This document shows positions 29,231-37,900 of a stretch of DNA of 38,597 bases, piece after piece. The notes below the pieces were generated by a model that did no database searches, was not told where the DNA came from, and saw only the letters and a list, made by a program, of their open reading frames with translations. Position numbers and translations under genes: made by a program. The DNA lies in NCBI GenBank assembly GCA_022826925.1, contig JAJDTX010000156.1:1-38597 (forward strand). Direction: 5' to 3'. Source of the DNA: Bryobacterales bacterium (GTDB lineage Bacteria > Acidobacteriota > Terriglobia > Bryobacterales > UBA6623). Position 1 is the first letter of the stretch; every line of letters begins with the position of its first letter.

Positions 29231-30759
29231 CATTCCGTGCTCGAGCCGCAGCAGCTGCTCTCGTCTCGCTAGCGAGTTGCTCGATTCCAAGCCAGGTCGG
29301 AGACTCGGGCTTCGGCCCGAGGCCCAACATCCTCCTGATCGTCTCCGAAGACAACGGACCGGAAATCGGCGCGTACGGCGAGCCGTACGTGTCGACGCCG
29401 AATCTGGACGCGCTGGCAGCCGGCGGCGTGCTCTTCCAGAACGCCTATGTGCCGCAGGCTGGCTGCAGCCAGTCGCGGGCGGCCTTTCTGACAGGACTGT
29501 ATCCCCACCAGAACGGCCAGATCGGACTAGCCACGTGGAAGTTCGGCCTGTATCGCGGCGACACGCCCAACATCGTGCGCAGCCTGAAGGAAGCCGGTTA
29601 CCGCACTGGCATCATCGGCAAGCTGCACATCAATCCACCCGAAGCGTTTCCTTTCGATTTCACCAAGATTCCCTCGGCCAACTTCCAGCGCGAGGACATG
29701 GGGCGCTACGCCGCGTTTGCGGCCGAGTTCATGGGGCAGGCGGAGCAGCCCTTCTTTCTGTCAGTCAACTACCCCGACGCTCACCGGCCGTTCTTGACGC
29801 AGGTCGACGGCATCCCAGAACGACCGCTGCGACCAGGGGATGTCGAGCCCTTGGAGTACATGGGACTCGACTCGCCCGAGCTGCGCGAGCAAACGGCCAA
29901 CTACTACAACTCCATGAACAGACTGGACACGTACGTCGGGGACCTGCTGCAGGCTTTGATCGATTCGGGCAAACACGACAACACCCTCGTCGTCTATCTC
30001 GGCGATCACGGGGCAGACCTGCTCCGAGGCAAGAGAACATCCTACGAGGGCGGGGTGCGGATTCCCCTGATCGTGCGTTGGCCGGGCCTCCAGCAGTCCG
30101 GCCAAGTGCGCGAGGAACTGGTCTCGACACTGGACCTGATGCCGACATTTCTGGAAGCGGCCGCCGCCGGGGAGGTTGCGGGGCTGGCGGGCCGGTCTCT
30201 GAACCCGCTCGTGGCCGGACAGTCCCCTCCATGGCGGGAGTATCTGTTCACCGAATACCACTTGCATTCGAACCACAACTACTTCCCGCAACGCACCGTC
30301 CGCGACCGACGGTACAAGTTGATCCGCAACCTCATGCCGAACACGGTCAACCCCGGCCATGCCTTCACCCTCGGCAGATTCTTCGGCGAGGCGGAACTGC
30401 GCCAAGTGGCCAGCGGTGCCCCGCAACGAGTGCGCATGGCATACCAGACCATGGCTCGGCCGCCGGAATACGAGTTGTACGACCTGACCGCCGACCCACA
30501 TGAGTTCGACAACCTCTCATCGGACCCCGCGCACGACGACACTTTCGAGCGCCTGAAGGCCAGGCTCCAGCAATGGCGCGTGGAGACCGAGGATCCGTTT
30601 CTCGATCCGGCCAACACCGCTCGCCTGAAGGCTGACATCGAGTCCACGCGCGAAGACGGCGAGTACGTTCGGCCCGAGGGCTGGAACTACACCGCATACC
30701 TGGCACCGAGCAAGCCAGCCTCGGCGGCAAGCGGACGGACTCTTCCAAAGGAGCCTTAA
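29227..30759 (+). CDS. Lipoprotein sulfatase, family S1 (heparan N-sulfatase/SGSH-like) with CSQSR motif
   Basis: 510 residues from the ATG at 29227, which overlaps the upstream stop as ATGA. The frame is open to a TTG at 29212, but the overlap start is better. The lipobox is LASC (Cys18). The opening PNILLIVSEDNGPEIGAYG and the later GLYPHQNGQIG match N-sulfoglucosamine sulfohydrolase-like members. The formylglycine motif reads CSQSR (80-84), with Gln where CxPxR has Pro. The first metal pair is Glu41-Asp42 (SEDNG) instead of Asp-Asp. YLGDHGADL gives the second metal ligands. It either uses a tolerated motif variant or is poorly matured; everything else looks intact. Confidence 0.9.
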   Translation: MTFRARAAAAALVSLASCSIPSQVGDSGFGPRPNILLIVSEDNGPEIGAYGEPYVSTPNLDALAAGGVLFQNAYVPQAGCSQSRAAFLTGLYPHQNGQIGLATWKFGLYRGDTPNIVRSLKEAGYRTGIIGKLHINPPEAFPFDFTKIPSANFQREDMGRYAAFAAEFMGQAEQPFFLSVNYPDAHRPFLTQVDGIPERPLRPGDVEPLEYMGLDSPELREQTANYYNSMNRLDTYVGDLLQALIDSGKHDNTLVVYLGDHGADLLRGKRTSYEGGVRIPLIVRWPGLQQSGQVREELVSTLDLMPTFLEAAAAGEVAGLAGRSLNPLVAGQSPPWREYLFTEYHLHSNHNYFPQRTVRDRRYKLIRNLMPNTVNPGHAFTLGRFFGEAELRQVASGAPQRVRMAYQTMARPPEYELYDLTADPHEFDNLSSDPAHDDTFERLKARLQQWRVETEDPFLDPANTARLKADIESTREDGEYVRPEGWNYTAYLAPSKPASAASGRTLPKEP

Positions 30760-31275
30760 TTGAGGCGGCCTCGCAGAAGTTGACTCTTGTTCCCACGCCT
30801 TGTGGAGTCTCGAGGCACCGTTCTGAGTGCCGGTTGTGAGAGACTCGGCGGCCAGCGAACTGCTCCGTTGGTACTGTATGCGGCGCCGGACATATGGCGC
30901 GGGCGGTGTGGAATCAGGCGGGATCCGCTGTACTGGCCGATTAGAACTACAGCCTGGCCCAGTTCTGACCTGCCCGCGGGACAGACCTCAGGGCACTCCC
31001 ACCGCCACTTGGCTGAAGCGTCGTTGGATCCGGGCGAAAGGGACGTGAGGAGTTCGCCGCCCTGCTAGTCACTCCGCTCAGAGGAGCCCAGCCGCCGCTC
31101 CGGGCGCTCATCCGCAGGATTTCAGACGTGCGCGCCCAGGAGTTCGCGGAACACAGCTGAGAGGCCCTAGAGGGACCCCTTGCCTATGCGCTGGCTCCCG
31201 TCGAGCGCAGCCGCCTCCGACGACACATTCCCTACGCCGAAACCAGCAATCGAACTTGCCTGACAGTGACCTTGA
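30760..31275. other. Intergenic stretch holding a possible decayed gene
   Basis: 516 bases with no intact gene. On the plus strand a coding-like frame from about 31041 runs with high third-position GC, and is broken by TGA at 31158-31160. It continues in the same frame to about 31250 with a charged segment reading ALAPVERSRLRRH. The frame upstream of 31041 appears shifted. I could not name the family. It may be the remnant of a gene displaced when the RelBE-like module or sulfatases arrived. Confidence 0.4.
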
Positions 31276-31302
31276 ATGGGCTTGGCCGCCTCTGTCAACA
31301 CC

Positions 31303-31308
31303 TATAAT
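31303..31308 (+). promoter_or_regulatory. Consensus -10 box in front of the relB-like antitoxin
   Basis: A perfect TATAAT at 31303-31308 lies six bases before the GTG at 31315. A -35 match is weak (TTGGCC at 31282-31287, spacing 15). Transcription would begin at about 31314-31316, that is at the GTG itself, which predicts a leaderless mRNA. Confidence 0.55.
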
Positions 31309-31314
31309 CGAATC

Positions 31315-31533
31315 GTGAGCCGAGCTCTTGACACAGCGATAGAGAAGATGTCGGCACTCCCGCCCGAGGAACAAGACCGAATCGCCCGGTGGCTTCTCGG
31401 CGAGCTGCAGGATGAGGAACGCTGGACTCAAGCGTTTTCGAATTCCCAAGATGCCCTGAGCAGGCTCGCCGACGAGGCCCGCACTGATGCTAAAGCTGGC
31501 AGAGCGACGCAACTCGATCCCGACAAACTGTGA
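31315..31533 (+). CDS. RelB-like antitoxin
   Basis: 72 residues if the GTG at 31315 is used; an ATG at 31276 would add 13 residues that do not look conserved and would place the -10 box inside the gene. The opening SRALDTAIEKMSALPPEEQDR matches short antitoxins that precede RelE/ParE toxins, in which a helical N-terminus is followed by an acidic tail (here LADEARTDAKAGRA). It is expected to bind and block the toxin encoded next, with which it overlaps by GTGA. DNA binding by the dimer and autorepression are typical of the group but not shown here. Confidence 0.8.
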   Translation: MSRALDTAIEKMSALPPEEQDRIARWLLGELQDEERWTQAFSNSQDALSRLADEARTDAKAGRATQLDPDKL

Positions 31534-31799
31534 AATCGAGTGCAACGCCCCGTTTCTGGGCTGCCTACCGCAAATTGCCGCCGGACATTCAGGGGCTCGC
31601 AAGAAAAGCGTACCGTCTCTTCGCAAGCAATCCCCGGCACCAAAGTCTCCGCTTCAAGAAGGTGCACGGCTACGAGCCGATCTACTCAGTCCGCGTCGCG
31701 CTGGGATACCGTGCGGTTGGTCTGCTCGAGGGTGATGACATTACGTGGTTTTGGATCGGGTCCCACGCCGACTACGACCGACTCCTCGAAAAACTATGA
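31530..31799 (+). CDS. RelE/ParE-superfamily toxin
   Basis: 89 residues with a GTG start overlapping the antitoxin stop by four bases (GTGA). Signature parts: FWAAYRKLPPDIQGLARKAYRLF (helical start), SLRFKKVHG, YSVRVALGYRAVGLLEGDDITWFWIGSHADYDRLL. The conserved basic residues and the GSHxxYD ending are those of RelE-fold toxins annotated as cytotoxic translational repressors. It is likely an mRNA interferase; a ParE-like gyrase poison is less likely, but the fold is shared. The frame is intact. The module sits between two sulfatase pairs. Confidence 0.87.
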   Translation: MKSSATPRFWAAYRKLPPDIQGLARKAYRLFASNPRHQSLRFKKVHGYEPIYSVRVALGYRAVGLLEGDDITWFWIGSHADYDRLLEKL

Positions 31800-31989
31800 C
31801 GCCGCTCCGAGACAGCCCAACGGCCTTGTGATTGGTTGGTTGCAGGCTGGGAGATGCGAGGTCGATCACACGCGCGAGGAGGGCATCGAGCATCTTGTTG
31901 CTAACGACTGTTTTGGAACGTTGGCAGAGAGGTTGAGTACACTCACGATGCGGCTGCGGCTAGCGCGGCTGGGTCGGAGACTGCGAATC

Positions 31990-33429
31990 ATGCACAGATT
32001 TCAAATCGCCATTCTTGGACTTGCCTTGGCCTTGGCAGCATGCTCGGAGCCGCCCCCGGCACCACCCAACGTGCTCTTTCTGAGCGTCGACGACATGAAC
32101 GACTGGGTCGGCGCTCTCGGGCACGAAGCGGCCGAGACACCCCACATCGACAGGCTCAGCGAGCGCGGGACCCTATTCACGAACGCGCACGCCCCGGCGC
32201 CGAAGTGCAACCCGTCCCGCACCGCGATCCTGTCAGGCTTGCGGCCGTCGACGACGGGCGTCTACGTCAACAGCGAGTGGTGGAAGCCGAATCTGCCCGA
32301 AGTCGAAATGCTGCCGCGCTACTTCAAGGACAACGGCTACTACGCAGCTGGCGGCGGCAAGGTCTTCCACCACACGCCCGGCTTCAACCCGCCCGACTCT
32401 TGGGACGAGTACTTCGACCTTGTCAGCGACCTGAAGACCGATAGCTTCCTAGTCCCCTATCGCCTCCCCCGCCACATCAGCAGCTTCGACTGGGGGCCGC
32501 TGGACAAGACCGACATGGAGATGGGCGACGGCGCCACGGTTCGCTGGGCCGAGGAGTTCCTGGCTCGGGATCACGACCGTCCGTTCTTCCTGGCGGTCGG
32601 ACTGTTTCAGCCGCACCTGCCGTTCTACGCTCCAAGAGCGTGGTACGAGTCGGTGGGGCCCGACGACGCGCCGGTCCCGCTCGACAAGCCGGGTGATCTG
32701 GACGACGTGCCCGAGGCCGGTCGCGAGATGGCCGCATCCCGCGTAGCCGATCTGGAGCTGATCGTGGAGCGCGGTGACATGGGCGAAGTCGTGCGCAGCT
32801 ACACCGCTGGCATCCGGCACGCCGACGCGCTGGTCGGCCGCGTGCTCGACGCGCTCGACGCGAGTGCTTACTCTCAGAACACGATCGTCATGTTCTGGTC
32901 CGACCACGGCTATCACTTCGGCGAGAAGCACCACTTTGCGAAGGACACGCTCTGGGAGCGATCATCGCGCGTGCCGCTGGCGATCATCGCCCCGGGCGTC
33001 AGCACGCAAGGCGGGCGGTGCAGCCGGCCCGTGAGCCTGATCAACCTGTATCCGACCCTGGTGGATCTATGTGGCCTGCCGGCGCGGGACGACCTTGAAG
33101 GAGTGAGCCTGCGACCGCTGCTCGAGGACCCGGAAGCGGAATGGGAACGCCCGGCGGTAATGACGTTCCGCCGCAACAACCACGCCGTCCGCTCGGAGCG
33201 CTACCGCTATATTCGCTACGCCTCCGGAGCAGAGGAGCTCTATGACCACAGCACCGACCCCGAGGAGTGGACGAACCTGGCAGGTGACCCCACCAACGCG
33301 GCCGCGATCGCGCAGCACGCGAAGTGGCTGCCCAAGCTGAACGTTCCGCAGGCTGCCACCAAGGGGGCCTTCGTCTTCGATCCCGAGACATATACGTGGG
33401 AGCGCCGCGCAGAGGAGACACCCCAGTGA
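31990..33429 (+). CDS. Lipoprotein sulfatase, family S1 (iduronate-2-sulfatase-like)
   Basis: 479 residues from the ATG at 31990; the frame is open back to 31540, but that part overlaps the toxin gene in another frame. The signal ends in the lipobox LAAC (Cys18). Motifs: NVLFLSVDDMNDWVG (Asp34-Asp35), formylglycine motif CNPSR (73-77), then SGLRPSTTGVY and GGGKVFHH, which resemble iduronate-2-sulfatases (RPDTT, GKVFH). WSDHGYHFGEKHHFAKDTLWE gives the second metal site and is typical of this branch. The stop overlaps the next sulfatase start by GTGA. Confidence 0.93.
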   Translation: MHRFQIAILGLALALAACSEPPPAPPNVLFLSVDDMNDWVGALGHEAAETPHIDRLSERGTLFTNAHAPAPKCNPSRTAILSGLRPSTTGVYVNSEWWKPNLPEVEMLPRYFKDNGYYAAGGGKVFHHTPGFNPPDSWDEYFDLVSDLKTDSFLVPYRLPRHISSFDWGPLDKTDMEMGDGATVRWAEEFLARDHDRPFFLAVGLFQPHLPFYAPRAWYESVGPDDAPVPLDKPGDLDDVPEAGREMAASRVADLELIVERGDMGEVVRSYTAGIRHADALVGRVLDALDASAYSQNTIVMFWSDHGYHFGEKHHFAKDTLWERSSRVPLAIIAPGVSTQGGRCSRPVSLINLYPTLVDLCGLPARDDLEGVSLRPLLEDPEAEWERPAVMTFRRNNHAVRSERYRYIRYASGAEELYDHSTDPEEWTNLAGDPTNAAAIAQHAKWLPKLNVPQAATKGAFVFDPETYTWERRAEETPQ

Positions 33430-34913
33430 TCGATCGTCGCGACTTCCTTGCGGCCGCTTTCGCCTCAGCCGGCCTGAGCGGACAATCCGCCAAGGGCGCC
33501 GGCAACGGCCTCAACGTGCTGTTCTTGGCGGTGGACGACCTGCGGCCCGAGCTGGGCTGCTACGGCAACGACCTCGTCCACGCGCCGAACCTGGACCGAC
33601 TGGCCTCCAGCAGCGTAGTGTTCCAGCGCGCCTACTGCCAATCGGCGGTCTGCGGTCCGTCGCGAGCATCCTTGCTCACGGGACTCAGGCCGGACACCAC
33701 CAGGGTCTGGGGCAACCGCACGCATTTCCGCGATACGATGCCCGATCTTGTCACGCTGCCACAGCGCTTCAAGCAGTCTGGCTATTACACCCAAGCAATC
33801 GGCAAGATCCTGCACGGCAACAAGGCCGACCGACCGTCATGGAGCGTGCCAGCCTGGCCGGCGGGCGGGCGACAGGCGGGCATGCAATACGTCGACGAGG
33901 AGCGCTTCGCAGCGATGCGCGGGGCGAGCCCCGACCGCAAGTGGTCAGGTGCCGACATCCCGACCTTGGAGTGGAAGAAGAGAGCTTCATGGCAGGCGCC
34001 CGAGGTGCCCGACGATGCCCTGCAAGACGGTCAAGTGGCAGATCGGGCGGTAGGCGCACTGCGCCGCTTGCGCGATGACCGGTTCTTCCTGGCTGTCGGG
34101 TTTCAGAAGCCACACCTACCCTTCACAGCTCCGAAGAAATACTTCGACTTGTACGATCCGGCTGCGCTCCCGGTGCCTGAAGATGCCCAGCGCCCGGCGG
34201 GCACGCCGGCTGTGGCCTTTACCCGCTCGCAAGAGTTACGCGGCTACACGGACATCCCCGACGAGGGGCCTGTGCCGCCAGCCAAAGTCCGCGAACTGAT
34301 CCACGGCTACTACGCCGCCACCAGCTACATGGACGCGCAAGTTGGCCGCGTGTTGCGGGAACTCGAGAGCCTCGGCCTAGCCGACAGGACCGTAGTGATC
34401 CTGTTCGGCGACCACGGCTGGCACCTGGGGGAGCAACAGACGTGGGCCAAGACCACGAATTTCGAGCTCGCCGCCCGCGCCCCGATGATGCTGAGGGTCC
34501 CGGGCATGGCCTCGGGCGGCCGGGATTGTGCCGGCCTAGTCGAGTTCGTCGATATGTACCCGACTCTGTGCGCAGCTTGCGGCATTGACGCTCCCGAAAA
34601 CCTGGAGGGGGCCTCGATGCTGCCGCTCTTGGAAGACCCTGCCCGGCCGTGGAAGAACGCGGCCTTCACTCAGATCCCGCGCCCCTATCTGACGGACCAA
34701 GACTGGGTTCACATGGGCTACAGCATGCGCACGCAGAGATTTCGCTATACCGAGTGGGTGGACCGTGCCCGAACGGTGGTGGCGCGGGGGCTGTACGATC
34801 TCGAGAAGTCTCGGTCCGAAACGGTGAATGTCGCTGACCGGCCGGAGAACGCGGAACTGGTAGGCATGCTGGCAGCTCAGCTTCGGGACGGGTGGCGCAC
34901 GGCGCTTCCGTAG
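33426..34913 (+). CDS. Tat-exported sulfatase, family S1 (iduronate-2-sulfatase-like)
   Basis: 495 residues. The GTG at 33426 overlaps the upstream TGA by four bases and gives an N-terminus IDRRDFLAAAFASAGL, a twin-arginine (RRxFL) signal. The longer frame from 33324 would bury this signal and is rejected. Motifs: FLAVDDLRPELGCYGN, formylglycine motif CGPSR (76-80), LTGLRPDTTRVWGN, AIGKILHG, and FGDHGWHLGEQQTWAKTTNFE, all close to iduronate-2-sulfatase. It pairs with the lipoprotein upstream, so two related sulfatases are made together but exported by different routes, one folded through Tat and one through Sec/Lol. It is convergent with the carboxylase gene. Confidence 0.93.
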   Translation: MIDRRDFLAAAFASAGLSGQSAKGAGNGLNVLFLAVDDLRPELGCYGNDLVHAPNLDRLASSSVVFQRAYCQSAVCGPSRASLLTGLRPDTTRVWGNRTHFRDTMPDLVTLPQRFKQSGYYTQAIGKILHGNKADRPSWSVPAWPAGGRQAGMQYVDEERFAAMRGASPDRKWSGADIPTLEWKKRASWQAPEVPDDALQDGQVADRAVGALRRLRDDRFFLAVGFQKPHLPFTAPKKYFDLYDPAALPVPEDAQRPAGTPAVAFTRSQELRGYTDIPDEGPVPPAKVRELIHGYYAATSYMDAQVGRVLRELESLGLADRTVVILFGDHGWHLGEQQTWAKTTNFELAARAPMMLRVPGMASGGRDCAGLVEFVDMYPTLCAACGIDAPENLEGASMLPLLEDPARPWKNAAFTQIPRPYLTDQDWVHMGYSMRTQRFRYTEWVDRARTVVARGLYDLEKSRSETVNVADRPENAELVGMLAAQLRDGWRTALP

Positions 34914-34960
34914 GCAGCCCCTGCGGGCGACCGGCCGCGCACGGCATCGTCAGACGCTGG

Positions 34961-37900
34961 CTACCAAGTATCCACGTACGGTCGCTTCTTGGCCGCTCGG
35001 GGCGCCGGAGCAGGCGCGGACATGAGGGCTCCCATGATGCACCGACGGGTATCAGCCGGATCAATCACGTCGTCAAAGGCGAACGCTACACCCGCATTGA
35101 GGGCCTTGCCCCGCTCGTAGGCAGCCGCCACCAGCTCGGCATACCTCGCAGCCCGCTCCTCGGGATCCCCGATCGCCGCAAGCTCGTTGCGAAATCCGAG
35201 CTTCATCTGTCCCTCCAGGCCCATACCGCCATGCTCGGCGGTCGGCCACGCCACGGTCAGCATGGGCCGCTTGGTGTGCCCGCCCGCCATGGCTTGCGCT
35301 CCGAGCCCGTACGCCTTGCGCAGAACGATCGTGACCAGCGGCACGCTGAGATTGGCGCCGGCAACGAACATGCGGCTGCAATGCCGCACCAATGCTGTGC
35401 GCTCGATCTCCGGTCCGACCATCATGCCGGGGGTGTCGCAGAGCACGATCACCGGCAGGTCGAAACAGTCGCACAGCTGCATGAACCGCGCAGCCTTGTC
35501 CGAGCCATCACTTTCAATCGCGCCAGAAAGGACCTGTGGGTTGTTGGCGAGAATACCCACGGGCCGGCCCTCGATCCGGGCCAAGGCGGTGATCATGCCG
35601 GGGCCGAAGGCGGGCCGCAACTCCAACACCGAGTCCGTATCCGCCAAGATCCCGATCAGTTCGCGGACACTGTAGACTCGCAGGCGGTTCTCCGGGATGA
35701 CCCGACGCAGGAGCCGCTGGTCCTTGCAGGTCCAGTCCGCCAAGGATCCTTGGAAATAGCTCAGGTAGCGCTTGGCGATCGCAACCGCTTCCACCTCGTC
35801 CTTGACCGCCAAGTCGACGACCCCGTTGGGCACTTGGACGTCCATCGGCCCGACCTCTTCCGGGCGAAACACGCCCAAGCCGCCGCCCTCGATCAGGGCC
35901 GGCCCTCCCATCCCAATGCTGGAATTCTCGGTTGCGATGATTACATCGCAGCAGCCCAGCAGAGATGCGTTGCCGGCGAAGCAGAAGCGCGAAGTGATCC
36001 CAATCAGCGGCACCAGCCCGCTCAGGCTGCCCATGGTGGCGAACGAGGGCGTGTCCAGAGGCCGATACATGTCATCCGAGCGCCCCTGGCCTGCCGCGGT
36101 CGTCGCGGCGCCTCCCTTGCGCTTGCCACCCGTGCCGGCCCTGCCACCGCCACCCTCCGCAAACAGCACCACCGGCCGTCGCCACTTGGCCGCAAGCTCG
36201 AGCATGCGATCCGTCTTGACGTGGTTGAGAACGCCTTGCGTGCCCGCCAGCACGGTGTAGTCGTAGGCCAGCACCACGCACCTCGAGCCTTCCCCGGGGA
36301 AATCGGCACCGTTCACGCTGCCGATCCCCGTGATCATGCCGTCCGTTGGGAACTTGCGGACGATCTCGTCCCTAGGCAGGCCAGTTCCGGGCGTGAGCGC
36401 CAGCTGCCCGTACTCGACGAACGTGCCCTCGTCGCACAGGTCGTCTACGTTTTCTCGGGCAGTCCGCTGGCCGGTCTTGCGGCGCTTCTCCACCGCATCG
36501 GGACGGGCCGCGTCCAGCGTCGCGGCATGGCGGGCGTGAACCTCAGCCAGGTCAGTCCGGACGGAATCTAGATCCAGTTCTGACGCGTCTTGACCGACGG
36601 CACCGTCGACCTCGCGCTCTTCGATCAGTGCCAAAGGATGGCCTTCATAGACCGTATCTCCCACTGAGACAGTGATTTCCCGCAAGATCCCGCTCTCACC
36701 GGCCCGGATCTCGTGCTCCATCTTCATTGACTCCATGACCAGCACAACGTCGCTGGCACGGATCGCGGAGCCGACTTCGGCGTCCACGCTGACGATGGTG
36801 CCCTGCATCGCAGCGCGGAGCCGCTTCGCGCCGTCCGGCACGGCATCCGAACTGGGTGTGTCTCGCGTCGCAGTCGCCGCGCGCTTGCCGTACGACAGCA
36901 CTGCCAATGGGTCGTTCGGATCGACCTTCGCGCCTGCCATGCCGCTCTGCGGGGCGGTGCTTGATTCGACCGGGAAGAAGCGTCCTTCCCCGCTCTGCCC
37001 GGCCACGAGTTCTTCCATGTGCTCGTCGACGAACTGCGTGTGTACCTTCCAAGCGCGAACGTCTCGGTGCGCCAGCAGCGCTTGAAGAAAGGGAATGTTC
37101 GTCTCGACTCCGACAATTCTGAAGTCGCTCAGCGCTCGTGCCGTGCGGCGCATCGCAGCTTCGAAGCTACCCTCTGGGACGTAGCCGACGACCTTCGCCA
37201 GCAGCGAGTCGAAGTTTGAACTCGGGCGAAAACCGGTGTATCCGAAAGTGTCAACCCGAACGCCCCTGCCCGATGGCACGTCGAAGGCCTCTAGAGTGCC
37301 GCCGCTTGGCTTGGCCGAGCCGTCAGCCTGCATGGTCTCCATGTTCACGCGAGCTTGTACCGCTGCGTTCTGCGTCGAGCCGGACTTCCCCGCCCGGATG
37401 CCCGCCGACCGGATCGATTGCCCTTGGGACAATCGCAACTGGGTTTGCACCAAGTCCAGCCCGCTGGTCTCCTCAGTGACCGTGTGTTCGACCTGAAGCC
37501 GGGCGTTGGCCTCCATGAAGAAGTACTCGTCGCCATCGACCAAGAACTCGAACGTGCCGAGGTTGCGATAGCCGGCCGTCTTGGCCAACAGCGCTGAAGC
37601 GTCGGCGATCCCGCTCCGGACGGCCTTCGGCAGTCCTGGAGCCGGCGCTACCTCGACGAGCTTCTGGTGGCGTCGTTGCAGCGAGCAGTCTCGATCGCCG
37701 ATGCAGGCGAACTGGCCAGCGTGGTCAACGGCTATCTGCGTCTCGACATGTCGCGCACCCGCCACGAACCGCTCGACAAAGACGTCTGGGACGCCGAAAG
37801 CCGCGCCAGCCTCCGATTGGGCCCTGGCCATGGCATTCTCGATCTCTGCTGCCTCGCTGACGAGCCGTATGCCCCGCCCTCCGCCGCCGGCCACCGCCTT

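Noticed and set aside
29088..30503. A 471-codon plus-strand frame overlapping two sulfatases
   Set aside because: Arg/Pro-rich shifted frame of the N-sulfatase-like gene, which has full motif support.
31276..31314. The upstream ATG as start of the relB-like antitoxin
   Set aside because: The extra 13 residues are not family-like and would include the TATAAT promoter element; the GTG at 31315 fits the family better.
33324..33425. An upstream start for the last sulfatase
   Set aside because: It would bury the twin-arginine signal and overlap the preceding gene by about 100 bases; the GTG in the GTGA overlap is preferred.
34892..36571. A 559-codon open frame on the plus strand opposite the carboxylase
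   Set aside because: Shadow of the carboxyltransferase part of the single-chain carboxylase; no recognisable domain.
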